NCBI RefSeq assembly: GCF_008632455.1
Contig: NZ_CP043929.1
Coordinates: 3,162,001-3,226,000, forward strand
DNA length: 64,000 bases
Reading direction: 5' to 3'
Source of the DNA: Methylomonas rhizoryzae
GTDB taxonomy: Bacteria; Pseudomonadota; Gammaproteobacteria; Methylococcales; Methylomonadaceae
Part shown: in pieces, positions 18,091-27,342 of the stretch
Layout of the letters: every line of letters starts with the position of its first letter
Position numbering within the stretch: position 1 is the first letter of the stretch
Notes under the pieces: model-generated
What the model saw: only the letters and a program-made list of their open reading frames with translations
The model's database searches: none
What the model was told of the DNA's origin: nothing
Made by a program: the position numbers and the translations under genes

Positions 18091-19974
18091 ATGGCGCGCA
18101 CGATGCGGATTCAAGCTTTACCCACCCAACTCATCAACCAAATCGCCGCCGGCGAAGTGGTGGAACGCCCTGCATCCGTCATTAAGGAATTGGTGGAAAA
18201 TTGTTTCGATGCCGGCGCCACCCAAATCCACATCGACGTCGAACAAGGCGGTGTCAAACTGATCAAAATCCGCGACAACGGCTGCGGCATCGTTAAAGAC
18301 GACTTGCCCTTGGCCTTGTCGCGTCACGCCACCAGTAAAATCGCCTCGCTGGAGGATCTGGAACGGGTCGCCACCATGGGTTTTAGGGGCGAAGCCCTGC
18401 CCAGCATCAGTTCGGTAGCCCGACTGACCTTGATTTCCCGCCCGGCGGATGCCGAATGCGCTTGGCAAGTCAGCGCCGACGGCAGCGAGCAAAACTTCGA
18501 TCCGCAGCCCGATCCGCATCCGCCCGGCACCACCGTCGAAGTGCGCGACCTGTTCTACAACACTCCCGCCCGGCGCAAATTTTTGAAAACCGAAAAGACC
18601 GAATTCGGCCATATCGAAAGTTTGCTGCAGAAATTGGCCTTGGCGCGTTGCGACGTCGGCTTCGTGCTGAACCACAATCAGCGCGAAGTATTTAATTTGA
18701 AACCGGTTGCGGGTGCGGCGGACCAGCAAAAGCGCATTGCCGCGGTGTGCGGCTCGGTATTTCTGGACAGCGCGGTCAACATCGACTTTGCCGCATCCGG
18801 CTTGCAACTGTCGGGCTGGGTAGGCAAACCGACGTTTTCGCGCAGTCAGCCGGACATGCAGTTCTTTTACGTCAACGGCCGCTTGATTAAAGACCGCTTG
18901 ATCGCCCATGCCGTCAAACAAGCTTACCAAGACGTGCTATACCACGGCCGGCATCCGGTGTTCGTGCTGTACTTGCAGCTGGACCCGGCGCTGGTCGACG
19001 TTAACGCCCACCCGACCAAACTGGAAGTCCGCTTTCGCGAAGGCCGCATGGTGCACGATTTTCTCTATCAAGCCCTGCATCGCAGCCTGGCGGAACAACG
19101 CCCCGGTCTAGCACCTACCGAGCTAATCGAAACGCAGATACCAGGCACGGCGGCGAAAACCTCCGCAAATGCCGAAGCTCGTTCCAACCCCGGCGAACAA
19201 TTATCGCTGCCGTTAAACGACGCCGCGCCGTCACAGACGTCGCAACAAACGTATATACCCCCCGCGGCCACGACTAACCGCGCGTTCAGCTATCCGGCCC
19301 GCACCCGCATGCCGGGCAGCGTAGCCGAGCAAATCGAAGGCTACGGCAAGCTGTACCCGCAAAGCCAAAACAAACCGCACGGCGACGGTTTGCCGCCGCT
19401 CGGCTACGCGCTGGCGCATATCCACAGCATTTATATCTTGGCCGAAACTGCGGACGGCATCATCTTGGTCGACGCCCACGCCGCCCATGAACGGGTAACC
19501 TACGAGCGCTTGAAACAGCTTTACCAAACCCAAGGCATCGTTTCCCAACCCCTGTTGCTGCCGATAAAAATCCAAGTCAGCGCGGCGGAAGCCGATGTAG
19601 CCGAACAAGAACACGGCTTTTTTTTCGGCTTGGGTTTCGAATTGACCCGCTCCGGCCCGGAAACCGTGATTCTGCGTGCACTCCCGGCCTTGCTGGCCAA
19701 AACCGACAGCGACCGCCTGGTGCGGGATATTTTGGCCGACTTACTCGCTCACGGCACCAGCCGCAAGGCCGAAGAAACGCTGAACGCAATCCTGGCTACG
19801 ATGGCGTGCCATAACTCGGTGCGCGCCAAACGCCGGCTCAGCATCGACGAAATGAACGCCTTGTTGCGCGACATGGAACAAACCGAACGCAGCGGCCAAT
19901 GCAACCACGGCCGTCCGACCTGGATAAGCCTGAGTCACCAAGACTTGGACCGCTTCTTCATGCGCGGCCAATAA
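18091..19974 (+). CDS. mutL: DNA mismatch repair protein MutL
   Basis: 627-residue MutL. The GHKL ATPase N-terminus is complete: NQIAAGEVVERPASVIKELVEN, DNGCGI, FRGEALPSISSV and DLFYNTPARRKFLK. The variable linker (about 350-430) is followed by the dimerisation domain with DAHAAHERVTYERL and the terminal CNHGRPTWISL. The endonuclease motif DQHA(X)2E(X)4E of methyl-independent MutLs reads DAHAAHERVTYE here, and the CPHGRP motif reads CNHGRP, so nicking activity is not certain. Met5 (18103) is the likelier start by homology. The stop overlaps the miaA start by one base (TAATG). Confidence 0.97.
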   Translation: MARTMRIQALPTQLINQIAAGEVVERPASVIKELVENCFDAGATQIHIDVEQGGVKLIKIRDNGCGIVKDDLPLALSRHATSKIASLEDLERVATMGFRGEALPSISSVARLTLISRPADAECAWQVSADGSEQNFDPQPDPHPPGTTVEVRDLFYNTPARRKFLKTEKTEFGHIESLLQKLALARCDVGFVLNHNQREVFNLKPVAGAADQQKRIAAVCGSVFLDSAVNIDFAASGLQLSGWVGKPTFSRSQPDMQFFYVNGRLIKDRLIAHAVKQAYQDVLYHGRHPVFVLYLQLDPALVDVNAHPTKLEVRFREGRMVHDFLYQALHRSLAEQRPGLAPTELIETQIPGTAAKTSANAEARSNPGEQLSLPLNDAAPSQTSQQTYIPPAATTNRAFSYPARTRMPGSVAEQIEGYGKLYPQSQNKPHGDGLPPLGYALAHIHSIYILAETADGIILVDAHAAHERVTYERLKQLYQTQGIVSQPLLLPIKIQVSAAEADVAEQEHGFFFGLGFELTRSGPETVILRALPALLAKTDSDRLVRDILADLLAHGTSRKAEETLNAILATMACHNSVRAKRRLSIDEMNALLRDMEQTERSGQCNHGRPTWISLSHQDLDRFFMRGQ

Positions 19975-20912
19975 TGCAAACCCTCGAAAAACCGCGCGTA
20001 TTACTGCTTATGGGGCCGACCGCGTCCGGCAAAAGCGCGCTGGCGGTAACCATGGCTCAAGCGCTGAACGCGGAAATCATCAGCGTCGATTCCGCCCTGG
20101 TCTACCGAGGCATGGACATAGGCACCGCCAAACCGACCCTGGCGGAGCGCGGCGGCATCCCCCACCATTTGATCGACATTCTGGAACCGAACGCAAGCTT
20201 TTCTACCGGCCAGTTTCGCAGCCGCGCCTTCGAGTTGATGGACGACATCGTCAAACGCGGCAAATTACCGTTGTTGGTGGGTGGCACCATGTTGTATTTC
20301 AGCGCATTGACCCAGGGACTGGCGCAACTGCCGGAAGCCGACCCTGAGATCAGGCAACGCTTGGACAAGGAGTTACTCGACGCCGGCAAGGATGCGATGC
20401 ACGCGCGCTTGGCGCAAGTGGACCCGCAAGCCGCCGCACGCATCCACGTCAACGACCCGCAACGCATCCAAAGAGCGCTGGAGGTCTACGAAATCAGCGG
20501 CCGGCCCATCTCCAGCTTTTTTCAGAGCGAAGCCGACGACGAGCCGCCGTACCGCTTTATCAAACTGATCGTCGCCCCCAGCGAACGGGCCGGCTTGCAC
20601 CGAAAAATCGCCGCACGTTTCGACGCCATGCTGGAGCAAGGCTTTTTAGACGAAGTGCGGGCTTTACGCGCTCGCGGCGATTTGACGGAGGGCCTGCCGT
20701 CCGTGCGTTGCGTCGGCTACCGGCAAGCCTGGTCGTTCCTTAACGGCGAATGCGATTTCGCCACTTTTCGCGACAAAGGCATCGCTGCCACCCGGCAACT
20801 GGCCAAACGCCAATTGACATGGCTACGCAAAGAAGCCGACGCCCTGCATTTGGTCAGCGAAGCCCCGGATTTAATCGACACCGCCCTAGCCCATTTTGCC
20901 CAGCATGGATAA
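19974..20912 (+). CDS. miaA: tRNA dimethylallyltransferase
   Basis: 312-residue prenyltransferase that adds dimethylallyl to A37 of tRNAs reading UNN codons. P-loop GPTASGKSALAV, substrate motif DSALVYRGMDIGTAKP, HHLIDILEP, the GGTMLYFSAL motif and the C-terminal GYRQAWSFL and ATRQLAKRQLTWLR are all in place. The ATG at 19974 shares a base with the mutL stop, so the readable frame further upstream is not used. Confidence 0.97.
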   Translation: MQTLEKPRVLLLMGPTASGKSALAVTMAQALNAEIISVDSALVYRGMDIGTAKPTLAERGGIPHHLIDILEPNASFSTGQFRSRAFELMDDIVKRGKLPLLVGGTMLYFSALTQGLAQLPEADPEIRQRLDKELLDAGKDAMHARLAQVDPQAAARIHVNDPQRIQRALEVYEISGRPISSFFQSEADDEPPYRFIKLIVAPSERAGLHRKIAARFDAMLEQGFLDEVRALRARGDLTEGLPSVRCVGYRQAWSFLNGECDFATFRDKGIAATRQLAKRQLTWLRKEADALHLVSEAPDLIDTALAHFAQHG

Positions 20913-21501
20913 AGCCCGACAACGCGGCCTGGGCTATGCGGCACGCGCAGCCCAAACCGACAAGGACGCCGCCAGCGCCCGCATTTGCCGGCGCTTTCAA
21001 GACTTGGTCGAGCAAGCTCACGCGCGCACGGTGATGTGGTATCTAGATTGCCGCTCGGAAGTGCGCACCCAGCCCGCCGTCTGCGAACAGCTGCGGCTGA
21101 ACAAACATCGCCTCGTCATACCGTTTTGCACGCAGGACGGCGACGGCAACAAGTGCCTCGGTTTATGGCATTTACAATCCCTGGACGAACTACGGCCGGG
21201 CATGTGGCGGATTTTAGAACCGCCGCATCAACGTCGGCTGGAAGCCGAAAAACTCATCAACCCGGATGAATTGGACGCAATATTGGTACCCGGCGTGGCT
21301 TTCGATCCTAGCGGCGGCAGGCTGGGCAACGGAGCCGGTTACTACGACCGCCTGCTGGCCCGGGTCAGACCGGATACACTGTTGGCCGGCGCCTGTTTCC
21401 ACCGGCAACTATTGGATCGGGTATCGATGGAGGCACACGACGTCTACATGAACTGGGTCCTGACCGAATGCGCGGCGTACCGGGGGCAGCGTTGCCCATG
21501 A
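20905..21501 (+). CDS. 5-formyltetrahydrofolate cyclo-ligase
   Basis: 198-residue enzyme that converts 5-formyl-THF to 5,10-methenyl-THF using ATP. The signature PGVAFDPSGGRLGNGAGYYDRLL is intact, with a basic N-terminus (RQRGLGYAARAAQ) and the EP(P) segment WRILEPP in the middle. The start MDKARQ at 20905 overlaps the end of miaA by 8 bp. Folate one-carbon handling is of general use in a C1-assimilating cell. Confidence 0.93.
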   Translation: MDKARQRGLGYAARAAQTDKDAASARICRRFQDLVEQAHARTVMWYLDCRSEVRTQPAVCEQLRLNKHRLVIPFCTQDGDGNKCLGLWHLQSLDELRPGMWRILEPPHQRRLEAEKLINPDELDAILVPGVAFDPSGGRLGNGAGYYDRLLARVRPDTLLAGACFHRQLLDRVSMEAHDVYMNWVLTECAAYRGQRCP

Positions 21502-22646
21502 CGGACGATATGCTGGCGCTGGAAAATTTCAAGCCGCGCAGTCCGGCTTTCGTACTGGATTTGGACCGGGTGCACGCCAACCTTCAAGCCTTGCAAGCAA
21601 TCCGAACCGCTAGCGCCTGCAAGCTGTTGTATTCGGTCAAAGCCTTGCCGCTGGCCAGTTTGATAGCCGAATTGTCCGACTTAGTCGACGGCTTTTCCGC
21701 CAGCTCATTGTTCGAGGCCAAGCTATGCCGGGAAGCGGCGCAAAACCGCGGCAGCCTGCACTTGACCACGCCGGGCATACGGCCGGACGAGTTTAGCGAA
21801 CTGGCCTCTTTATGTAGCCACGTCAGCTTCAATTCCCTGAACCAATTCGCCGCGCTGTACCAAACCTGCGCTCCCTACTCCGCCGGCTTGCGAGTCAACC
21901 CCAAAGTCTCGCAAGCGGCAGACCAACGTTACGACCCTTGCCGGCGCCATTCCAAACTTGGGATAGCTATAGAGGCCTTGGCCGAGGGTTTACCGGCCGC
22001 AATCGCAGGCCTACATGTTCATAACGCATTCGGCCAAACAGCCATACAGCCGTTACGCCTGACCTTGCAAGCCTTGCAGCCGGTGCTAGCGCGATGCGGG
22101 CGATTGCGCTGGCTGAATTTGGGCGGCGGCTATCTGTATCACAGCATGGTCGATCATCAGCAATTGTCGGAATTGATTGCGCAATTGCGCGCCGACTATG
22201 CCGACGAGGTCTATCTGGAACCGGGTAACGCCATCGTCGGCAACGCCGGCTATTTATACGCGACAATCATAGACCGCTTCGTCAGCGACGGCGAAACCGT
22301 GCTGATTCTGGACACTTCGGTCAACCACTTACCCGAAGTGTTCGAATACCAACTGCAACCCGAGCTATTGCAAGCTAGTCCGTCCGGCGACGAATCGGCC
22401 ATTGTTGCCGGCTGCACCTGTTTGGCCGGCGACGTATTCGGGGCTTACCGCTTCCGGCGACTACCCGAGATCGGCGAAACCCTAACCTTCGCTCAGGTAG
22501 GTGCATACAGCCTGATTAAAGCTCATCGCTTTAACGGCCATCCCCTACCGGCGATATACCTTAAGCGCGGCACGGCGCTGCATTTGGTCAAAACCGACTG
22601 CTACGCCGCATACCGCGCACAATGGCTGAGTCAGGATTACCCCTGA
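21498..22646 (+). CDS. nspC: carboxynorspermidine/carboxyspermidine decarboxylase
   Basis: 382-residue PLP enzyme of the alanine-racemase-fold decarboxylases, making norspermidine or spermidine from the carboxylated form. SPAFVLDLDRVHANL opens the barrel, the PLP lysine is in LLYSVKALPL, and GCTCLAGDVFGAYRF is the Cys/Asp signature near the C-terminus. The stop-start ATGA overlap with the cyclo-ligase gene couples translation. The partner carboxynorspermidine dehydrogenase is not in the window. Confidence 0.92.
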   Translation: MTDDMLALENFKPRSPAFVLDLDRVHANLQALQAIRTASACKLLYSVKALPLASLIAELSDLVDGFSASSLFEAKLCREAAQNRGSLHLTTPGIRPDEFSELASLCSHVSFNSLNQFAALYQTCAPYSAGLRVNPKVSQAADQRYDPCRRHSKLGIAIEALAEGLPAAIAGLHVHNAFGQTAIQPLRLTLQALQPVLARCGRLRWLNLGGGYLYHSMVDHQQLSELIAQLRADYADEVYLEPGNAIVGNAGYLYATIIDRFVSDGETVLILDTSVNHLPEVFEYQLQPELLQASPSGDESAIVAGCTCLAGDVFGAYRFRRLPEIGETLTFAQVGAYSLIKAHRFNGHPLPAIYLKRGTALHLVKTDCYAAYRAQWLSQDYP

Positions 22647-22798
22647 GCACGCTAGACTGCATGCGATACCGATAGGCGAACGCTTAAAAAATCTCTCATT
22701 ACTCTTGATGGCCAATGCGATACACTTTATTGCGATTTTGTGAAATAGCTAACGTTTACGGCCGGGGCCGGCACGCTCTATTTGGGAGAAACCATTCG

Positions 22799-23860
22799 AT
22801 GAAACCATTAACTTTCGCAGCAATGTTGTTATTGGCGGCACTCAGCGCCGCCCCGGCCATTGCCTCAACCTATTCAGGCGTATACGTATTCGGTGACAGC
22901 CTGTCCGACGCCGGCGCCGACCCGTCGGCAGTCGTCAGTCTCTACAAGTTACTGGGCGGTAACTGCGATCCCTGGCACCCCTGTCCGCCCTACTACCAAG
23001 GCCACTATTCCAACGGCAAAACCGCAGTCGAGTATCTCGCCGACAGCATTCTGCCGGGCGGCGCCAATAGCGGAAATTTTTTCGATTTAGCCATCGCCGG
23101 CTCGACCTCCGGCATCGGCAACTACGGAGACTTCGGCACGCAATCGACCGGCGGCTTGTTGAAGCTGCCAGGCATGGCGCAACAAGTCGTCGCCTACCTG
23201 TCAACCAACCCGGTCGATAGCAACGCCTTGTACGTGGTTTGGGGCGGAGGCAACGATTTATTGACTTTTTCAGGTACCGCGACCCAAGCCGCACAAAATA
23301 TTGCTACCTACGTAGCCGTGCTGGCGATTTACGGCGCCCAAAACATCCTGGTGCCCAACTTGCCCGATATGAGTAAAACCCCATATGCGCTCGAAAACGG
23401 CGCGGACGTAATCGCTTATGCCGCGGCGTTTACTCAAACGTTTAACAGCACCTTATCGCTGTTTCTGGACGATTTATCCGGTAAACTGCCGAGCGCCCGC
23501 ATCACCGAATTCGATACCTACAGTTTATTCGACACCATTTTGCAAGCCCCCTCGGCATACGGTTTTACCAACGTGGTAGACGCCTGCGTCAATTTACCTT
23601 CAGTCTGTGCCGACCCGGACAGCTACCTGTTCTGGGACAGTGTGCACCCCACTACACGTTTGCACGCATTAGCAGCTGAAGCGATGGCTGAAACCTTGGC
23701 TTCTCTCGACGCCTTGTCGGCGGCGAACTCGTTTGCCGATACGGTTGTACCGTTGCCGGGCGCTGCGCTGTTGTTCGCCAGCGGCTTACTCGCCGTATCC
23801 GGCCGCAGGATGACGACCCGTTACAAAATGCGTTTATCACGGCCAAGCCGATTCGTTTAA
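22799..23860 (+). CDS. secreted SGNH/GDSL esterase with VPLPGA sorting tail
   Basis: 353 residues. Signal peptide about 1-22 (FAAMLLLAALSAAPAIA). SGNH blocks are complete: FGDSLSDAG with the nucleophile Ser, then Gly and GGGNDL (block III), and DSVHP with the Asp-x-x-His pair near the end. The C-terminus is VVPLPGAALLFASGLLAVSGRRM: a VPLPGA motif, a hydrophobic helix and a basic end, i.e. an exosortase-type sorting signal. Likely a lipase/esterase that is processed at the cell surface. The start at 22799 gives the signal peptide; 22715 would place 28 unlikely residues ahead of it. Confidence 0.85.
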   Translation: MKPLTFAAMLLLAALSAAPAIASTYSGVYVFGDSLSDAGADPSAVVSLYKLLGGNCDPWHPCPPYYQGHYSNGKTAVEYLADSILPGGANSGNFFDLAIAGSTSGIGNYGDFGTQSTGGLLKLPGMAQQVVAYLSTNPVDSNALYVVWGGGNDLLTFSGTATQAAQNIATYVAVLAIYGAQNILVPNLPDMSKTPYALENGADVIAYAAAFTQTFNSTLSLFLDDLSGKLPSARITEFDTYSLFDTILQAPSAYGFTNVVDACVNLPSVCADPDSYLFWDSVHPTTRLHALAAEAMAETLASLDALSAANSFADTVVPLPGAALLFASGLLAVSGRRMTTRYKMRLSRPSRFV

Positions 23861-23936
23861 TTTTGTGCTACCGCCCCGCAGTAGCTTTAACCGTCGCGAC
23901 GCGACACATTAACAAGCCCAAAAGGTCTATACACAC

Positions 23937-25169
23937 ATGGCATTGTATGTCTTTAAATTCGGAGGGACTTCCGTAGGTACGGTTGAACGGATCAAAGCCG
24001 TCGCGGAAAAAGTCAAAAAAGCCCGAGAGGCCGGCGATCAAATCGTCGTCGTCGTATCGGCGATGAGCGGCGAGACCAACCGTCTGGTTTCACTGGCCAA
24101 GGAAATGCAAGTACAACCGACCGACCGCGAATTGGACGTGCTGCTGTCGACCGGCGAGCAAGTCACCATCGCCCTGTTGTCAATGGCTTTGCATAACCTG
24201 GGTTGCGACGCACGCTCCTATACCGGCGCCCAAGTCCGCATATTGACCGACAGTGCCTACACCAAGGCCCGCATTCGGGAAATCGACGAAGACAATATGC
24301 GCGCGGATCTAGCCGCCGGCCGCGTGGTCGTGGTAGCCGGGTTTCAGGGCGTAGACGAACACAATAACATCACTACGCTGGGCCGGGGCGGCTCGGACAC
24401 CACCGCCGTTGCACTGGCCGCAGCCTTGAAAGCGGACGAATGCCATATTTACACCGATGTCGACGGCGTCTATACCACCGACCCGCGCGTCGTTCCCAAA
24501 GCCCGGCGCCTGGAACGCATCACCTTTGAAGAAATGCTGGAAATGGCTAGCTTGGGCTCCAAAGTATTACAAATTCGTTCGGTCGAATTCGCCGGAAAAT
24601 ACAATGTCAAATTACGCGTGCTCTCCTCTTTCATCGACGGCACCGGCACGCTAATCACTTACGAGGAATCAGAAATGGAAAAAGCGTTAATTTCGGGCAT
24701 CGCATTTAACCGGGACGAAGCCAAGCTAACGTTAACCGGTGTATCCGACCTGCCCGGAATTGCCTCGAAAATTTTAGGGCCGATAGCCGGCGAAAACATC
24801 GAGGTGGACATGATAGTGCAAAACGTCTCCGCCCACGGCGCAACCGACTTTACCTTTACCGTACACCGTAACGACTTCGCCAAAGCCCAAAACGTATTGG
24901 AATCGCTACGCGCCGATCTCGGCACCGCCAGCCAAATCCTTGGCGACGACAGCATCGTCAAGGTTTCCATCGTCGGCGTCGGCATGCGCTCCCACGCAGG
25001 CATCGCCAGCACCATGTTCAAAGTTTTGGCCGACGAAGGCATCAACATTCAAATGATTTCCACCTCGGAAATCAAAATCTCGGTCGTGATCGACGAAAAA
25101 TACCTGGAGTTGGCGGTGCGCGCTTTACACAAAGCTTTCGGCCTGGACAACGAACCCGCCGTCGCCTAA
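23937..25169 (+). CDS. lysC: aspartate kinase
   Basis: 410-residue enzyme for the first step of the aspartate family (Lys, Thr, Met, diaminopimelate). KFGGTSVGTVERI opens the kinase domain; GRGGSDTTAVALAAAL and TDVDGVYTTDPR are the nucleotide and substrate motifs. Two ACT domains follow from about residue 265 (GVSDLPGIASKILGPIA; VGVGMRSHAGIASTMF), so it should be feedback regulated. The length fits the monofunctional Lys/Thr-sensitive type. Monocistronic. Confidence 0.97.
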   Translation: MALYVFKFGGTSVGTVERIKAVAEKVKKAREAGDQIVVVVSAMSGETNRLVSLAKEMQVQPTDRELDVLLSTGEQVTIALLSMALHNLGCDARSYTGAQVRILTDSAYTKARIREIDEDNMRADLAAGRVVVVAGFQGVDEHNNITTLGRGGSDTTAVALAAALKADECHIYTDVDGVYTTDPRVVPKARRLERITFEEMLEMASLGSKVLQIRSVEFAGKYNVKLRVLSSFIDGTGTLITYEESEMEKALISGIAFNRDEAKLTLTGVSDLPGIASKILGPIAGENIEVDMIVQNVSAHGATDFTFTVHRNDFAKAQNVLESLRADLGTASQILGDDSIVKVSIVGVGMRSHAGIASTMFKVLADEGINIQMISTSEIKISVVIDEKYLELAVRALHKAFGLDNEPAVA

Positions 25170-25206
25170 ACGGAGCATAAGCAATAACATTGCTGTAATA
25201 AAAAGC

Positions 25207-25234
25207 TTGCAAAAACTTTTAGACGCTTTATAAT
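25207..25234 (+). promoter_or_regulatory. promoter of tRNA-Leu
   Basis: TTGCAA and TATAAT separated by 16 bp, followed by a GCGCGC discriminator of the stringently controlled kind, 13 bp before the mature tRNA 5' end. Confidence 0.75.
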
Positions 25235-25247
25235 GCGCGCTTAAGTT

Positions 25248-25334
25248 GCCGGGGTGGTGAAACTGGTAGACGCGCCGGATTCAAAATCCGGTTCCCGCGA
25301 GGGAGTGTCGGTTCGATTCCGACCCTCGGTACCA
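25248..25334 (+). tRNA. tRNA-Leu (CAA)
   Basis: An 87-nt class II tRNA with encoded CCA. Acceptor GCCGGGG pairs with CCTCGGT, the anticodon stem CCGGA/TCCGG encloses TTCAAAA with anticodon CAA (reads TTG), a long variable arm follows, and the T-arm is GTCGG-TTCGATT-CCGAC. Confidence 0.95.
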
Positions 25335-25366
25335 TTTATATGTACAGAGACGTGCAACTGAATACG

Positions 25367-25401
25367 AAAACCCGCAAGCCGTAAGGCTTAGCGGGTTTTT
25401 T
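25367..25401 (+). terminator. rho-independent terminator of tRNA-Leu
   Basis: AAAACCCGCAAGCC, a GTAA loop, GGCTT-A-GCGGGTTTTTT: a long stem with one bulged A and a T-run. Confidence 0.88.
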
Positions 25402-25976
25402 ATTGTCCGAAGACACCTCATGAAATGCCGGGACATACACCGGAAAGTGTTACCTTTTTTTGTTACCTCGCCGAACGTCCGGCGCTGAAAGCGGAGCTGG
25501 AAATCGCAAGTACGCGCTCGAAGTAGAAGAGGAGCAATTAATTTGCTCAGCTGACACATCGGGCATGGACGGCTTTTACCGCCGGCAGAATTGCAACCCC
25601 GAAATCGTACTCATGATGGAGGCCTAAACTAATGCTGACCGGCACCCTGTACGCGATGCCGCGTATTCACCTGGAAACGCTGTTCCGCACCGAAGCCAAA
25701 CTGGCGACCATGGAAGTACCGGCGCCTTCGCCAGTACCGTTCAAAACTCAAGGCAAAACGGCGGTGATTGCAATCGTCACCGACGCCACGGCAGAATTGG
25801 GCAGCATCGGTATCGTCGGTATTGTCCCGACCGGCGACCAGAACGCCATCGAGATTGTTAGCAGCAACGCGCTGAACAAACGACCGACCGGACGCCACAA
25901 CGCCGGAAGGCAAACGGATACCCTTTTATTGTCTTTTCATAGCTTTTTTATTTCCAGCGTACCGCAGACATAAAAA
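25402..25976. other. non-conserved stretch between two tRNA genes
   Basis: About 575 bp with no recognised gene. On the plus strand one frame (25632-25973, 113 codons) is open: it begins MLTGTLYAMPRIHLETLF and runs into a low-complexity end. It has an AGGCC-type leader but no family I can name, and the first part of the stretch has stops in all frames. A position just downstream of a tRNA is a common integration site, so a relic of an integrated element is possible. No second copy of the tRNA 3' end is seen. Confidence 0.4.
25632..25973 (+). CDS. doubtful open frame between tRNA genes
   Basis: 113 codons, unrecognised. The middle (KTAVIAIVTDATAELGSIGIVGIVPTGDQNAIEIVSS) has reasonable composition for a protein, but the last 35 residues (NALNKRPTGRHNAGRQTDT ...) look like read-through of noncoding DNA. 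It could be the frameshifted remnant of a small gene from a lost element. Low support. Confidence 0.22.
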   Translation: MLTGTLYAMPRIHLETLFRTEAKLATMEVPAPSPVPFKTQGKTAVIAIVTDATAELGSIGIVGIVPTGDQNAIEIVSSNALNKRPTGRHNAGRQTDTLLLSFHSFFISSVPQT

Positions 25977-26004
25977 AAGCACTTGGCTTATGGCCTAAGT
26001 GCTT
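25977..26004 (-). terminator. terminator of tRNA-Met
   Basis: On the minus strand AAGCACTTAGGC and GCCAAGTGCTT form a stem with a short loop, followed by TTTTTTT, directly after the tRNA. Confidence 0.85.
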
Positions 26005-26011
26005 GTTTTAT

Positions 26012-26088
26012 TGGTGGCGACACCGGGAATTGAACCTGGAACCTCGGGGTTATGAATCCCGCGCTCTAACCGGTTGAGCTATGTCGCC
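26012..26088 (-). tRNA. tRNA-Met (CAT)
   Basis: 77 nt with encoded CCA. Acceptor GGCGACA/TGTCGCC, D-arm AGCTCAACCGGTTAGAGC, anticodon stem CGGGA/CCCCG around TTCATAA, T-arm CCAGG-TTCAATT-CCCGG. The CAT anticodon could also mark a lysidine-modified tRNA-Ile; the acceptor and D-arm resemble elongator Met. Confidence 0.9.
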
Positions 26089-26109
26089 GTGATCTGGTAA
26101 AGAGCTGCT

Positions 26110-26138
26110 ATTATATGGATTTGACGATATTGTGTCAA
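26110..26138 (-). promoter_or_regulatory. consensus sigma-70 promoter of tRNA-Met
   Basis: On the minus strand TTGACA, exactly 17 bp, TATAAT: every hexamer base is consensus. The -35 box overlaps the last codons of ychF, which is transcribed in the same direction, so the tRNA has its own strong start. Confidence 0.85.
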
Positions 26139-27226
26139 ACGTTGAAGCGGAAGTGCATGACGTCGCCGTCCTTGACTTTATAGTCCTTGCCTTCCAAACG
26201 CCACTTGCCGGCGTCTTTGGCGCCTTGCTCGCCTTTGTAGGCGATGAAGTCGTCGTAGGAAACCACTTCGGCCCGGATAAAGCCTTTTTCGAAATCGCTG
26301 TGGATTACCCCGGCTGCTTGCGGTGCCAGTGCGTTGACCGGGATGGTCCAAGCGCGGACTTCTTTGACGCCGGCGGTAAAGTAGGTCGACAAATTCAACA
26401 ACTGATAGGCAGCCCTCACCACTCGATTCAATCCGGGCTCTTCCAGGCCCAAGTCGGCTAGAAACTCTTGTTTTTCCTCATCGTCCAGTTGCACGATTTC
26501 GGCTTCGATTGCGGCGCAAACCGGCACTACCTTGGAGGCTTCGTTGTTGGCGAATTCGACGACTTTATCCAGCATCGGATTGTGTTCGAAACCGTCGTCT
26601 TGCACGTTGGCAATGTACAACACCGGCTTGATGGTTATCAGGCACAGTTCTTTGATCAGTTTGGCTTCGTCTTCGGACAGGCCTAGGGTGCGTACTGGAA
26701 AGCCGGCGTTCAAGTGTTCCTGTACCCGTTCCAGTACCTCTTTACGAGCCAGTTCGTCCTTATTGCCGGATTTGGAGGCCTTTTGCGCTTTTTGCAGCGC
26801 GCGCTCGACGGAACTCATGTCCGCCAAAGCCAATTCGGTATTGATGACCTCGATGTCGTTGATCGGATCGACCTTGCCGGCCACGTGAATCACGTTTTCG
26901 TCCACGAAACAACGCACTACGTGCACGATGGCGTCGGTTTCGCGAATATTGCCCAAAAATTGGTTGCCCAAGCCTTCGCCCTTGGAGGCTCCTGCCACCA
27001 GTCCGGCGATGTCGACGAATTCTATGGTCGTCGGCAGCACGCGCTCCGGCTTGACGATTTCAGCCAGTTTGTCGATGCGCGGGTCCGGGACCGGCACGAC
27101 GCCGACGTTGGGATCTATGGTGCAGAATGGGTAGTTTTCCGCTGCGATGGTGGCTTTGGTAAGCGCGTTGAAAAGCGTGGATTTGCCGACGTTAGGTAAG
27201 CCGACGATGCCGCAATGTAGAGCCAT
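26135..27226 (-). CDS. ychF: redox-regulated ribosome-binding ATPase YchF
   Basis: 363-residue Obg-family P-loop protein that prefers ATP over GTP. GLPNVGKSTLFNAL is Walker A, DIAGLVAGASKGEGLGNQFL the switch II region, and NVQD occupies the place of NKxD, which explains the altered nucleotide choice. The C-terminal TGS domain (YFTAGVKEVRAWTI ... GDVMHFRFNV) is complete. A TATAAT box lies at 27282-27287 upstream on the minus strand. Confidence 0.97.
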   Translation of the reverse strand: MALHCGIVGLPNVGKSTLFNALTKATIAAENYPFCTIDPNVGVVPVPDPRIDKLAEIVKPERVLPTTIEFVDIAGLVAGASKGEGLGNQFLGNIRETDAIVHVVRCFVDENVIHVAGKVDPINDIEVINTELALADMSSVERALQKAQKASKSGNKDELARKEVLERVQEHLNAGFPVRTLGLSEDEAKLIKELCLITIKPVLYIANVQDDGFEHNPMLDKVVEFANNEASKVVPVCAAIEAEIVQLDDEEKQEFLADLGLEEPGLNRVVRAAYQLLNLSTYFTAGVKEVRAWTIPVNALAPQAAGVIHSDFEKGFIRAEVVSYDDFIAYKGEQGAKDAGKWRLEGKDYKVKDGDVMHFRFNV

Positions 27227-27342
27227 GATGATTTGGAGTTAGATGCAAACGTCCCGTTGCCGAACGGGGCCAAAGCGGCGAATTATACCGCTGCGTCGCC
27301 GATACTTCACCTGTGCGTGTGTCGGATCTCGGACGGGCCGGT

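Noticed and set aside
25281..25559. 92-codon frame across tRNA-Leu
   Set aside because: It reads antisense through the tRNA and its terminator; a common annotation artefact.
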